Shown here: piece by piece, positions 33,285 through 41,953 of the stretch
Layout of the letters: each line of letters begins with the position of its first letter
How positions within the stretch are numbered: position 1 is the stretch's first letter
NCBI RefSeq assembly: GCF_030817655.1
Contig: NZ_JAUSZM010000003.1
Coordinates: 6,200,001-6,264,000, forward strand
Direction of reading: 5' to 3'
DNA: 64,000 bases
Source: Streptomyces sp. V4I2
GTDB lineage: Bacteria > Actinomycetota > Actinomycetes > Streptomycetales > Streptomycetaceae
The notes under the pieces: model-generated
The model's database searches: none
What the model saw: only the letters and a program-made list of their open reading frames with translations
What the model was told of the DNA's origin: nothing
Translations under genes and position numbers: made by a program

Positions 33285-35054
33285 GTGCCGATCGTGGCTC
33301 AGAGCACCGAGACCACCGACTGGGTCTCCCGTTTCGCGGATGAGGTCATCGAGGAGTCGGAGCGTCGGGCCCCGGGCAAACCGGTCGTCGTCGCGTCCGG
33401 GCTCTCGCCCTCCGGCCCGATCCACCTGGGGAACCTCCGCGAGGTCATGACCCCGCACCTCGTCGCCGACGAGATCCGGCGGCGGGGACACCAGGTCCGG
33501 CACCTGATCTCGTGGGACGACTACGACCGGTACCGCAAGGTGCCCGCCGGAGTCGACGGCGTCGACCCGTCCTGGGCCGAGCACATCGGCAAGCCGCTCA
33601 CCTCGGTGCCGGCTCCCAAGGGCTCCGCCCACCCGAACTGGGCCGAGCACTTCAAGGCCGCCATGGTCGAGTCGCTCGCCGAGCTCGGCGTCGAGTTCGA
33701 CGGGATCAGCCAGACCGCGCAGTACACCTCCGGTGTCTACCGCGAGCAGATCCTGCACGCCATCAGGCACCGCGGGGACATCGACGCGATCCTCGACCAG
33801 TACCGGACCAAGAAGGCCCCGGCCAAGCAGTCGCAGAAGCCCGTCGAGGCGGCCGAGCTGGAGGCCGCCGAGGGCTCGGGGGCCGCGAGTGAGGACGACG
33901 GCAGCGCCGGGTCCGCCGGGTACTTCCCGTACAAGCCCTACTGCGGCAACTGCGAGAAGGACCTCACCACCGTCACCGCCTACGACGACGACAGCACCGA
34001 GCTGACGTACACCTGCACCGCCTGCGGCTTCTCCGAGACCGTCCGGCTGAACGAGTTCAACCGCGGCAAGCTGGTCTGGAAGGTCGACTGGCCGATGCGC
34101 TGGGCGTACGAAGGCGTGATCTTCGAGCCGAGCGGGGTCGACCACTCGTCTCCCGGGTCGTCGTTCCAGGTGGGCGGGCAGATCGTCGGGATCTTCGGCG
34201 GGCAGCAGCCCATCGGGCCGATGTACGCCTTCGTGGGTATCTCCGGGATGGCGAAGATGTCGTCCTCGAAGGGGGGCGTACCCACCCCCGGCGACGCGCT
34301 GAAGATCATGGAGCCGCAGCTCCTGCGGTGGCTGTACGCCCGGCGCCGGCCCAACCAGTCCTTCAAGATCGCCTTCGACCAGGAGATCCAGCGGCTCTAC
34401 GACGAGTGGGACAAGCTGGACGCGAAGGTCGCTGGGGGCACCTCCCAGGCTTTCGGCTCTGGGGGAGGATCCGCCCTGCCGGCCGACATCGCCGCGCACT
34501 CGCGTGCGGTGGGGACCGCGGGCGGTGAGCTGCCGCGGACGCCTCGGCCGCTGCCGTACCGGACCCTGGCCTCCGTCGCCGACATCACCGCCGGGCACGC
34601 GGACCAGGCCCTGCGGATCCTGTCCGAGCTCGACCCGTCCGACCCGCTCGGCTCCCTCGACGAGGCCCGGCCGCGGTACGACAAGGCCGAGGCGTGGATC
34701 AACACGCACGTGCCCGCCGACCAGCGGACCATCGTGCGGGAGGAACCCGACGTCGAGCTGCTGAAGTCCCTCGACGAGCAGGCACAGGGCTCGCTGCGGC
34801 TGCTCCTCGACGGGCTGGCCTCGCACTGGTCGCTCGACGGACTGACCCACCTGGTGTACGGCGTGCCCAAGGTCCAGGCCGGGTTCCCGGCGGACGCGAC
34901 GCCGAAGGAACTGCCCGCGGAGATCAAGACCGCCCAGCGGTCCTTCTTCGCCCTGCTGTACCACCTGCTGGTCGGGCGCGACACCGGTCCGCGTCTGCCC
35001 ACGCTGCTGCTCGCGGTGGGGCAGGAGCGGGTGCGGGCCCTGCTCGGGGAGTAG
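33285..35054 (+). CDS. lysS: Class I lysyl-tRNA synthetase
   Basis: 589-aa class I (archaeal-type) LysRS, charging tRNA-Lys. It has the HIGH-like motif HLGN at residues 47-50 (ASGLSPSGPIHLGNLREVMT), zinc-type pairs CGNCEKD and CTACGFSE, and KMSSSKG near residue 322. GTG 33285 (MPIVAQSTE) or GTG 33294 is the likely start; the ORF from 33252 lacks signals. A stretch of about 13 residues (AGGTSQAFGSGGG) near residue 385 is encoded by a palindromic element (34431-34470) and looks like an in-frame insertion. Confidence 0.95.
   Translation: MPIVAQSTETTDWVSRFADEVIEESERRAPGKPVVVASGLSPSGPIHLGNLREVMTPHLVADEIRRRGHQVRHLISWDDYDRYRKVPAGVDGVDPSWAEHIGKPLTSVPAPKGSAHPNWAEHFKAAMVESLAELGVEFDGISQTAQYTSGVYREQILHAIRHRGDIDAILDQYRTKKAPAKQSQKPVEAAELEAAEGSGAASEDDGSAGSAGYFPYKPYCGNCEKDLTTVTAYDDDSTELTYTCTACGFSETVRLNEFNRGKLVWKVDWPMRWAYEGVIFEPSGVDHSSPGSSFQVGGQIVGIFGGQQPIGPMYAFVGISGMAKMSSSKGGVPTPGDALKIMEPQLLRWLYARRRPNQSFKIAFDQEIQRLYDEWDKLDAKVAGGTSQAFGSGGGSALPADIAAHSRAVGTAGGELPRTPRPLPYRTLASVADITAGHADQALRILSELDPSDPLGSLDEARPRYDKAEAWINTHVPADQRTIVREEPDVELLKSLDEQAQGSLRLLLDGLASHWSLDGLTHLVYGVPKVQAGFPADATPKELPAEIKTAQRSFFALLYHLLVGRDTGPRLPTLLLAVGQERVRALLGE
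34431..34470. repeat. Palindromic element inserted within lysS
   Basis: A TGGGGGCACCTCCCAG block and a CTGGGGGAGG block flank a short loop. The same pattern in opposite orientation is at 53138-53178 inside a histidine kinase gene. It behaves as a small repeated palindromic unit that does not break the reading frame. Confidence 0.65.
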
Positions 35055-35073
35055 GACGCGGACAGGAGACGGA

Positions 35074-35104
35074 CAAGAGGCCCTCGTCAGAGGGCCTCTT
35101 GTTG
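35074..35104. terminator. Terminator after lysS
   Basis: 11-bp perfect stem CAAGAGGCCCT (35074-35084) / AGGGCCTCTTG (35091-35101), 6-nt loop, followed by TTG. It lies between convergent lysS and the DUF2637 gene. Confidence 0.87.
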
Positions 35105-35126
35105 TTTCACCTACACCTTGATTCAC

Positions 35127-36431
35127 CTACGCGATGTGGTCCTCTTCCAGTTCCGCCGCGTGGCGCTTCTGGAAGCGCATGACCATGCGCTTGGCCTCGG
35201 CGTCCGGGATGGGGGAGCCGTAGGTCGCCTCCACGTCGTAGCTGAACTGGCTCGGCGTCGGGTAACCGCTGCCGCTCATCGACGACTGCTTGAATATCTG
35301 GTAGTACGACTCCTCGTCCGGCTCGGCGATCGGGGTGCCGCCGCCCTCGCCCAGCTCGCGGCTGCGGCCCGGGCCCACCGGAATGGGGAAGGAACCCGTC
35401 TCCTCGGGGGAGGGCTCCTGGGCCGGGGGCTCCTCCTGGTACTGGTCCCGGTACTGCTCGGCATGCTGCTGCTGCGCGTACCACTCGGCGTACTGCTCCG
35501 ACGGGTCGTACGTCGGGTCGTAGCCGCCCTGGTACGCGACCTCGTGAGGCGACTGGAACCAGGGGTTCTGGTCATCCTCGGGCGTCTGGTCGAGCGGCTC
35601 TGCCTGCTGTTGTGCCTGCTGTTGTGTCTGCGGTTGCTGTTGCTGCGCTTGTGACGCGGGGGCCGGTGCCAGCTCCTGTTGGGGAGCGAGTGCCGGCGCC
35701 TGGGCCTGTGCCTCCACCGGCACCGGGGGCAGCAGGGCCGGTTCGATGCCCGCCGCCGCCAGGCCCGCCGGAGCGGTGCGGGCCAGCGGGACGCCGTACT
35801 TGGCGAGCCTCAGGGGCATCAGGGACTCCACCGGGGCCTTGCGGCGCCAGGAGCGGCCGAAGCGGGAGCGGAGGCGGGCCTGGTAGACGAGACGTTCCTG
35901 CTCCAGCTTGATGACCTGTTCGTAGGAGCGCAGCTCCCACAGCTTCATGCGGCGCCAGAGGAGGAACGTGGGCCCGGGGGACAGGAGCCAGCGGGTGAGG
36001 CGGACTCCCTCCATGTGCTTGTCGGCCGTGATGTCGGCCATGCGGCCGATCGCGTGCCGGGCCGCCTCCACGGAGACGACGAACAGCACCGGGATCACCG
36101 CGTGCATGCCCACACCGAGCGGATCCGGCCAGGCGGCCGCACCGTTGAAGGCGATCGTCGCCGCCGTCAGCAGCCACGCCGTCTGGCGGAGCAGGGGGAA
36201 CGGGATCCGGATCCAGGTCAGGAGCAGATCGAGGGCGAGCAGGACGCAGATGCCCGCGTCGATGCCGATCGGGAAGACGTAACTGAAGTTCCCGAAACCC
36301 TTCTTGAGGGCCAGTTCACGGACCGCCGCATACGAACCGGCGAAGCCGATGCCCGCGATGACCACGGCACCGGCGACGACCACGCCGATGAGAATCCGGT
36401 GCGTCCGTGTGAGCTGAATGGGCGCGGCCAC
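35127..36431 (-). CDS. DUF2637 domain-containing membrane protein
   Basis: 434-aa protein with four hydrophobic helices in the first 150 residues (ILIGVVVAGAVVIAGIGFAG, VFPIGIDAGICVLLALDLLL, TAWLLTAATIAFNGAAAW, HAVIPVLFVVSVEAARHAIG). This is the DUF2637 fold, related to SpdB-type plasmid spread proteins. The long cytoplasmic C-terminal half is rich in Gln, Pro and Glu (about 230-370) and ends in a charged helix. GTG 36431 is chosen because GGGGAGGGGAG sits 5 nt upstream. A perfect 14-bp palindrome lies 25 bp before the start. Role unknown. Confidence 0.85.
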   Translation of the reverse strand: MAAPIQLTRTHRILIGVVVAGAVVIAGIGFAGSYAAVRELALKKGFGNFSYVFPIGIDAGICVLLALDLLLTWIRIPFPLLRQTAWLLTAATIAFNGAAAWPDPLGVGMHAVIPVLFVVSVEAARHAIGRMADITADKHMEGVRLTRWLLSPGPTFLLWRRMKLWELRSYEQVIKLEQERLVYQARLRSRFGRSWRRKAPVESLMPLRLAKYGVPLARTAPAGLAAAGIEPALLPPVPVEAQAQAPALAPQQELAPAPASQAQQQQPQTQQQAQQQAEPLDQTPEDDQNPWFQSPHEVAYQGGYDPTYDPSEQYAEWYAQQQHAEQYRDQYQEEPPAQEPSPEETGSFPIPVGPGRSRELGEGGGTPIAEPDEESYYQIFKQSSMSGSGYPTPSQFSYDVEATYGSPIPDAEAKRMVMRFQKRHAAELEEDHIA

Positions 36432-36455
36432 CCGTACTCCCCTCCCCGTGCGTGT

Positions 36456-36469
36456 TGTTGCGCGCAACA
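36456..36469. promoter_or_regulatory. 14-bp palindrome upstream of DUF2637 gene
   Basis: TGTTGCGCGCAACA is a perfect palindrome 25 bp upstream of GTG 36431. Its position suggests a repressor operator (GntR-like TGT-N-ACA spacing); the regulator is unknown. Confidence 0.5.
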
Positions 36470-36534
36470 GAGTGGCACATGTGTGCGGCGTACGGGCGGC
36501 CGGTAGGTTTCGGCCGCCCTAGTTGAGACCTTCG

Positions 36535-37446
36535 TCAGCTCTTCTTGACAGCCGACTTGGAGGGAGAAGCCGAGGCCGACGGGGACTTCGAAGGGCTCTT
36601 CGAAGGGCTCTTCGAGGGGGACTTCGAGGCGGAGGGGCTCGAGCCCGTACCCGCGCCGGATCCCTCGCCGTTCGCCGACGACACCGCCGCCACCGCCTCC
36701 TTGGCGGCCTTCTCCGCGAGCTTCGTCAGGGTCGCCGCGCTCGGGGTCTTCTCGCCGGCGAGGCCCGCGCCGTTGTAGTCGAGGGTGAGGACGACGTTCT
36801 CGACGCGTGTGACGACCGTCTGCTGCTTGAAGGACCCTTCCTTCTTCTTCAGGTCGTACGTCACCGTCGTCGCCGCGTCGCCCGTCCCGGACACCGGCTG
36901 CGACTTCACGCTCTTCGCGCCGTCCACCGCCTGGGCGTCCTGTACCTGTGTCTCGTAGTACGTCTGCGCCTGCGCGTCGCCCGCACCGCGTGAGGTGTCC
37001 GAGTCGAAGCGGAGCAGGGAGACGTTCAGCCAGCGGAACTGGGAGCCCTTCACGCCGTTGTTGTCGAGGCTGCTCCAGGAGCAGCTGGCACGGGCCGACT
37101 TGTCGTCCGAAGTGCCCTCCTTGCCCGACTTCGGCGCCTTCGGCACCAGTTCGCCCAAGGTCTTCTTCGAGAACACCCCGCACGCCTTCGGGAGCGACTG
37201 GTACGCCGCTGCCTGCACGGTCGGCGAAGCGCTCGCCGAGGCCGACGCCGCGGTGTCCGCGCTCTTGCCGCCGGTGTCGTCGGAGCCGGAATCGGAGTCC
37301 GAGGAGCAGCCGGCGGCGATCAGCATCACGGGGACGGCGGCCGCGCAGACAAGGACGCGGCCAAGGCGCTTGGCCCGCCGATCGCGCTGGTCTCGCTCGT
37401 CACGCTGGTCTGCCTGTGCTGGTCGCTGCATGGTTCCTTCACTCAT
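36535..37446 (-). CDS. DUF3558 domain lipoprotein
   Basis: 303-aa exported lipoprotein. A charged N-terminus is followed by VLVCAAAVPVMLIAAGC, with the lipobox Cys near residue 47. A DUF3558-type domain (CGVFSKKTLGELVPKA... CSWSS) then occupies about 85-245. The tail repeats SPSK several times (about 275-295), probably a wall-spanning linker-like end. ATG 37446 is used; ATG 37431 (MQRPAQADQ), right after GAAGGA, is also possible. It sits next to a second DUF3558-like lipoprotein, probably a duplicated pair. Confidence 0.82.
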   Translation of the reverse strand: MSEGTMQRPAQADQRDERDQRDRRAKRLGRVLVCAAAVPVMLIAAGCSSDSDSGSDDTGGKSADTAASASASASPTVQAAAYQSLPKACGVFSKKTLGELVPKAPKSGKEGTSDDKSARASCSWSSLDNNGVKGSQFRWLNVSLLRFDSDTSRGAGDAQAQTYYETQVQDAQAVDGAKSVKSQPVSGTGDAATTVTYDLKKKEGSFKQQTVVTRVENVVLTLDYNGAGLAGEKTPSAATLTKLAEKAAKEAVAAVSSANGEGSGAGTGSSPSASKSPSKSPSKSPSKSPSASASPSKSAVKKS

Positions 37447-37564
37447 GACGCTTGTGGTTCCTGCCGTCGGATCTGGTCCGAGGGGCCACGGTACGCGGTG
37501 AGGGAGTTGTGCGGTCTCGCTTCCGCCGCTTTGTGCGCGGGCGTGAGGGGCCGGTGAAGGGGTG

Positions 37565-38443
37565 TTACCCGGCCAGTGCCTCCGCCAGTTGGGCGGCCAG
37601 TTTCCGGGCCTTGTCCTGCATTTCCTTGCTGTCCGGGGCCACGCCGATCGTCGTCGGCTGCTCCGCGTACTCGATGGTCACGATCACGTTCGACGTGCGG
37701 AACGCCACAGTCACCGTGCGCTGCTGGGCCGCCGAACCGGAACTGCCCAACGCGTCGTCCAGGAACGCCTCGTCGCCCAGATCGTCGAGAAGACGGGGCT
37801 GGAGATCGGTCGGAGTGGCCGAGGTCGTGGAGGAGGGGGAGGACGAGCCCGAGGGCGAGGGGGAGGCCGTGGAGGAGGGGGTGGCGGGCGCGGAGGCGGA
37901 GGCGGCGTCGGTCGGGGTGGCGGTGGGGCTGCCGGTGCTCGTGCCACCGCTCTCGCCGGTCCCGACGTCGGACGCGGCGCTGGGGCTCGCCGCCTCGGGA
38001 AGGTCGGCCGCCTCCTCCTTCGTCCCGAAGAGCTGCTGCGCGTCGGCGTCGTCGCTCACCGCGGTGTCGTACGACACCACTCGCTCGAAGTCGACGAGCA
38101 GATGGTCGGTGGCGTCCGTGGACTCCACCTTCCAGCGGCAGCCGACCTTGCGGTCGGTGTCGTAGGTGAGCGTGGCCTCGCCCGCGTACGCGTTCTCCCG
38201 CTGCTCCTCGTCCGTGAGCTGCTTGATGCCGGGCAGCAGCGAGTCGAGGGTGCCCCGGCCGACCGCGCCGCAGGGTTCCGGGAGGACGCGGTACTTGCCC
38301 GGCTGGGCCGCGGCGGACGCCGTGCCGGCCTGACCGGGGTTCGCGTCGTCCGTCGTACCGCCGTCGCCCGAGCTGCCGGTGCAGCCGGCCAGCAGGGCCG
38401 CGAGGAGCGCGGCGACGCCGGGTACGTACGCCTTCCGCTGCAC
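37565..38443 (-). CDS. DUF3558-like lipoprotein
   Basis: 292-aa lipoprotein. A short signal (QRKAYVPGVAALLAALLAGC) has lipobox LAGC and the Cys near residue 21. A DUF3558-like domain follows (LPEPCGAVGRGTLDSLLPGI, VGCRWKVES), then a Ser/Thr/Pro/Ala-rich linker (about 150-215) and a C-terminal part with TVAFRTSNVIVTIEYAEQP. GTG 38443 has GAGGAG 8 nt before it; the longer frame upstream is non-coding. It lies behind rtcB in divergent orientation. The paired Cys residues probably form a disulfide outside the cell. Confidence 0.8.
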   Translation of the reverse strand: MQRKAYVPGVAALLAALLAGCTGSSGDGGTTDDANPGQAGTASAAAQPGKYRVLPEPCGAVGRGTLDSLLPGIKQLTDEEQRENAYAGEATLTYDTDRKVGCRWKVESTDATDHLLVDFERVVSYDTAVSDDADAQQLFGTKEEAADLPEAASPSAASDVGTGESGGTSTGSPTATPTDAASASAPATPSSTASPSPSGSSSPSSTTSATPTDLQPRLLDDLGDEAFLDDALGSSGSAAQQRTVTVAFRTSNVIVTIEYAEQPTTIGVAPDSKEMQDKARKLAAQLAEALAG

Positions 38444-38648
38444 GGTCAGGCTCCTCTCGACGATGGCTTTGTTGCCGGGTTCTTCAGTGTCCCCGCTGGT
38501 TAATCGCTTGCCGCACGGGGGCCTGCCCTGGAGACAATGTGTATCGCACGCATGGCCGTGGCCGCCGGTCCGTTGTCCCTTACGTCGATCTTGGCGCCGG
38601 TTTTGCGATTCAAGACTTCTGTTGTGGTTCCGGGGGAATGAGGACGAT

Positions 38649-39842
38649 ATGTCGTACGTGGAAATGCCGGGCGCGAAGGTTCCGATCCGTATGTGGGCCG
38701 ACCCGGCGACGGTCGAGGAGGGCGCGCTCCAGCAGCTGCGGAACGTGGCGACCCTGCCGTGGATCAAGGGCCTCGCCGTGATGCCAGACGTGCACTACGG
38801 GAAGGGCGCGACGGTCGGCTCGGTCATCGCGATGCGGGGGGCTGTGTGTCCTGCGGCGGTGGGGGTGGACATCGGATGCGGGATGTCCGCCGTGAAGACC
38901 TCGCTGACCGCCAATGACCTTCCCGGGGATCTGTCGCGGCTCCGGTCGAAGATCGAGCAGGCCATTCCGGTGGGGCGGGGGATGCATGACAGTCCCGTGG
39001 ATCCGGGGCGGCTGCACGGGTTCGCGACCGGTGGGTGGGACGACTTCTGGGGGCGGTTCGACGGGGTCGCGGAGGCGGTGAAGTTCCGTCACGAGCGGGC
39101 CGGGAAGCAGATGGGAACGCTCGGATCCGGCAACCACTTTGTCGAAGTGTGCACGGATACGACCGGTTCTGTCTGGCTGATGCTCCACTCCGGTTCCCGG
39201 AACATCGGCAAGGAACTGGCCGAGCACCACATCGGCATCGCCCAGAAGCTCCCGCACAACCAGGGGCTGATCGACCGCGACCTCGCCGTGTTCATCGCGG
39301 ACACCCCGCAGATGGCGGCGTACCGCAACGATCTGTTCTGGGCGCAGGAGTACGCCAAGTACAACCGCACGATCATGATGGCGCTCCTCAAGGACGTGGT
39401 CCGCAAGGAGTTCAAGAAGGCGAAGCCGACGTTCGAGCCGGAGATCAGCGCGCACCACAACTACGTGGCCGAGGAGCGTTACGACGGCATGGACCTCCTC
39501 GTCACCCGCAAGGGCGCGATCCGCGCGGGTTCCGGCGACTTCGGGATCATCCCGGGTTCGATGGGCACGGGTTCGTACATCGTGAAGGGCCTCGGGAACG
39601 AGAAGGCCTTCAACTCGGCCTCGCACGGCGCGGGTCGGCGCATGAGCCGGAACGCGGCGAAGCGTCGCTTCTCGACGAAGGACCTGGAGGAGCAGACGCG
39701 GGGCGTGGAGTGCCGTAAGGACTCCGGTGTCGTGGACGAGATCCCGGGCGCGTACAAGCCGATCGAGCAGGTCATCGATCAGCAGCGGGACCTGGTGGAG
39801 GTCGTGGCGAAGCTGAAGCAGGTCGTGTGCGTGAAGGGCTGA
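38649..39842 (+). CDS. rtcB: RtcB family RNA ligase/protein
   Basis: 397-aa RtcB-type 3'-phosphate RNA ligase (GTP/Mn-dependent tRNA splicing or RNA repair). Visible signatures are MPDVHYGKGATVGSVIA, AVGVDIGCGMSAVKT (metal Asp/Cys), LGSGNHFVEVC, LMLHSGSRNIGKELAEHHIG, and NSASHGAGRRMSRN (His that accepts GMP). ATG 38649 follows GAGGA; the long upstream extension of the frame is non-coding. No archease or RtcA/RtcR gene is nearby. A clean terminator follows. Confidence 0.95.
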   Translation: MSYVEMPGAKVPIRMWADPATVEEGALQQLRNVATLPWIKGLAVMPDVHYGKGATVGSVIAMRGAVCPAAVGVDIGCGMSAVKTSLTANDLPGDLSRLRSKIEQAIPVGRGMHDSPVDPGRLHGFATGGWDDFWGRFDGVAEAVKFRHERAGKQMGTLGSGNHFVEVCTDTTGSVWLMLHSGSRNIGKELAEHHIGIAQKLPHNQGLIDRDLAVFIADTPQMAAYRNDLFWAQEYAKYNRTIMMALLKDVVRKEFKKAKPTFEPEISAHHNYVAEERYDGMDLLVTRKGAIRAGSGDFGIIPGSMGTGSYIVKGLGNEKAFNSASHGAGRRMSRNAAKRRFSTKDLEEQTRGVECRKDSGVVDEIPGAYKPIEQVIDQQRDLVEVVAKLKQVVCVKG

Positions 39843-39858
39843 CGGCCGGCCGTGTGAG

Positions 39859-39887
39859 AGGGGCCCGAGGAGACTCGGGCCCCTTTT
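39859..39887 (+). terminator. Terminator after rtcB
   Basis: 11-bp perfect stem AGGGGCCCGAG (39859-39869) / CTCGGGCCCCT (39874-39884), GAGA tetraloop, then TTT. It lies between rtcB and the convergent small-protein gene. Confidence 0.92.
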
Positions 39888-39916
39888 GCGGCACTCTTGC
39901 CTCGGCGGGTGCGTGC

Positions 39917-40060
39917 CTATTTCGGCGCGTGCGTCACCGCGTAGATCATCACGAACGCCACGATGTGGATGCCGAAGAGGAAGTAGGCGAGCCACCACCA
40001 CATCTTGCGTTCGTTCTTCTTCTCCTCGTCCAGGCGGCGGCGTTCGGCGTCGCTGGTCAT
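39917..40060 (-). CDS. Small single-pass membrane protein (47 aa)
   Basis: A 47-residue frame: charged start (MTSDAERRRLDEEKKNERK), then MWWWLAYFLFGIHIVAFVMI and YAVTHAPK. This is one transmembrane helix with the basic side inside. Its ATG overlaps the TGA of the upstream SDR gene (TGATG), so translation is coupled and the frame is very likely real. It is too short for most gene finders. No family is known to me; no function is inferred. Confidence 0.7.
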   Translation of the reverse strand: MTSDAERRRLDEEKKNERKMWWWLAYFLFGIHIVAFVMIYAVTHAPK

Positions 40061-40836
40061 CACAGGTCCCTGTGGACCTTTGTGTTCGAGGCCTGGGCGC
40101 GGGGGCGGACGACCAGGAGGTCGATGTTGACGTGGCTGGGGCGGGTGACCGTCCAGGCGATGGTGTCGGCCACGTCGTCGGCCGTGAGGGGTTCCGCCAC
40201 CCCTTCGTAGACCTTCTCCGCCCGCTCCTTGTCGCCGGCGAAGCGGGTGAGGGCGAACTCGTCCGTCTTGACCATGCCGGGAGCGATCTCGATGACGCGG
40301 ACGGGGCGGCCGACGATTTCGAGGCGGAGGGTCTCGGCGAGGACGTGGGCGCCGTGCTTGGCGGCGACGTAGCCCGCGCCGCCCTCGTAGGTGCCGTGGC
40401 CGGCGGTCGAGGAGACGACGACGATCGTGCCGTCGCCGCTCGCGTCCAGCTTGGGCAGGAGGGCCTGGGTGAGGTTGAGGGTGCCGATGACGTTCGTCTC
40501 GTACATCGAGCGCCAGTCGGCCGGGTCGCCGGTGGCCACGGGGTCGGCGCCGAGGGCTCCGCCGGCGTTGTTGACCAGGACGCCTATCGACTTGAAGGCC
40601 GTCGCGAACTCGTCCACGGCGGCGCGGTCCGTGACGTCGAGGGCGTACGCCGTCGCCTGGTGGCCGGCCGCGGTGAGCTCCTCCGCCAGCGCCTCGATAC
40701 GGTCCTTGCGGCGGGCGGTCAGGACGACGCGGTAGCCGGCCTCGGCGAGGCGGCGTGCCGTGGCGGCGCCGATTCCGCTGCTCGCACCGGTGACGACGGC
40801 GATGCGGGAGGCGGCGGACGGTGCGGCGGTGGCCAT
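40060..40836 (-). CDS. SDR family NAD(P)-dependent oxidoreductase (YdfG-like)
   Basis: 258-aa classical short-chain dehydrogenase. The cofactor motif is VVTGASSGIGAATARRLAEA with Arg after beta-2 (LTARRKDR), favouring NADP. It has NNAGGALG, VVVSSTAGHG (Ser), YVAAKHGAH (Tyr/Lys) and PGMVKTDEF. It closely resembles the YdfG group that oxidises serine and other 3-hydroxy acids. GAGGAG lies 7 nt before ATG 40836. The stop overlaps the start of a 47-aa membrane protein. Confidence 0.9.
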   Translation of the reverse strand: MATAAPSAASRIAVVTGASSGIGAATARRLAEAGYRVVLTARRKDRIEALAEELTAAGHQATAYALDVTDRAAVDEFATAFKSIGVLVNNAGGALGADPVATGDPADWRSMYETNVIGTLNLTQALLPKLDASGDGTIVVVSSTAGHGTYEGGAGYVAAKHGAHVLAETLRLEIVGRPVRVIEIAPGMVKTDEFALTRFAGDKERAEKVYEGVAEPLTADDVADTIAWTVTRPSHVNIDLLVVRPRAQASNTKVHRDL

Positions 40837-41011
40837 GGGCTGCTCCTCGGACGGTGCGTGACGGACCTACCCGGCCAGCTTAAGTGCGTGGGGCGACCGG
40901 GTGGTTTGTGGTCTCGGTCTCCGGTCTGCCCGGCGGCCGGCTCTCCGGTCTGCCCGGCGCGGTCCCGGTGGGACAATGAGGTGGGTGATCCGCGGTTCAG
41001 GAGGTGGATCG

Positions 41012-41446
41012 ATGGGACAGGCACGTGAGGTCATGGACCGGCTCACGGACGCGCTGACCTCGCACCCGGATCTGAAGGTCATCGCCGAGCTCTATGCCGA
41101 CGACGCGGTCGCCTTCACCCCCGACGAGGGGGAGATCCGCGGTCGCGACGGCATCGTCGAGTACTGGCGGCAGATGGCGGAGGCGGTTCCCGAGGCCACG
41201 TTCGAGACGTTGCACGCGTACGAGGCCGGTGACACGGCCATCGACGAGGGGATCTTCAGCGGCCGGAACACCGGGCCGCTGCAACTGCCCAACGGGGAGA
41301 CGCTCCCGCCCACCCAGAAGGAGATCAGGATCCGAGGGGTGGACATCGCCACCGTGGCGGACGGCAAGATCGTCGACTACCGGCTCTACTTCGACGAGAT
41401 GGACTTCCTGGGACAACTGGGGCTGCTGCCCGAAGAGCCGGCCTGA
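41012..41446 (+). CDS. Nuclear transport factor 2 (SnoaL-like) family protein
   Basis: 144-aa NTF2-fold protein. It begins with a helical region (REVMDRLTDALTSHPDLKVI), then ELYADDAVAFTPDEGEIRGRDGIVEYW, typical of SnoaL-like polyketide cyclases and related small hydrolases, and ends in VADGKIVDYRLYFDEMDFLGQLGL. No catalytic assignment is possible. ATG 41012 has AGGAGGTGG 4-8 nt upstream; the alternative reading frame in the same span is a shadow. Confidence 0.88.
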   Translation: MGQAREVMDRLTDALTSHPDLKVIAELYADDAVAFTPDEGEIRGRDGIVEYWRQMAEAVPEATFETLHAYEAGDTAIDEGIFSGRNTGPLQLPNGETLPPTQKEIRIRGVDIATVADGKIVDYRLYFDEMDFLGQLGLLPEEPA

Positions 41447-41486
41447 GGGCTCTGAAAGACCTGAGCGGTCCCTGCCGTACGTACGC

Positions 41487-41822
41487 TCAGTCGCCCCGCG
41501 GCACGTACATGATCACCGCCATGCCCGCGAGGCAGATCAGCGCGCCCGTGACGTCCCAGCGATCCGGGCGGTACCCGTCCGCGGCCATGCCCCAGGCCAG
41601 GGAACCGGCGACGAAGACACCGCCGTACGCGGCGAGGATGCGGCCGAAGTTCGCGTCGGGCTGGAGCGTGGCGACGAAGCCGTACGCACCGAGGGCCAGG
41701 ACGCCCGCGCCGATCCACAACAGGCCGCGGTGCTCACGTACGCCCTGCCAGACCAGCCACGCGCCGCCGATCTCGAAGAGCGCGGCGACGACGAAGAGGG
41801 CGGCGGAGCGGAGGATGAGCAT
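41487..41822 (-). CDS. YnfA family membrane protein (UPF0060)
   Basis: 111-aa small membrane protein with four helices, of the YnfA/UPF0060 family, related to small multidrug resistance exporters. Signature segments are FVVAALFEIGGAWLVWQGVR, GFVATLQPDANFGRILAAYG and GVFVAGSLAWGMAADGYRPD, followed by RWDVTGALICLAGM. ATG 41822 begins at the first helix as in the family; the frame upstream is non-coding. Transport role is inferred from the family only. Confidence 0.93.
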   Translation of the reverse strand: MLILRSAALFVVAALFEIGGAWLVWQGVREHRGLLWIGAGVLALGAYGFVATLQPDANFGRILAAYGGVFVAGSLAWGMAADGYRPDRWDVTGALICLAGMAVIMYVPRGD

Positions 41823-41953
41823 GCGGTCCAGCTTTCCATGCGCGTGCAGGGGGCCGTGCGTCACCTGATGGGCTGCGCCTGGGGTGCGCCGCGCGTGGGA
41901 TACATCCCGTACGACCACGGCTGACTACTGACTGCTGACTGAGGAGTGGTGGC

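Noticed and set aside
35127..36431. Conjugative element integrated near the DUF2637 gene
   Set aside because: No integrase, tra gene, repSA-like gene or att-like duplicated tRNA end is visible nearby.
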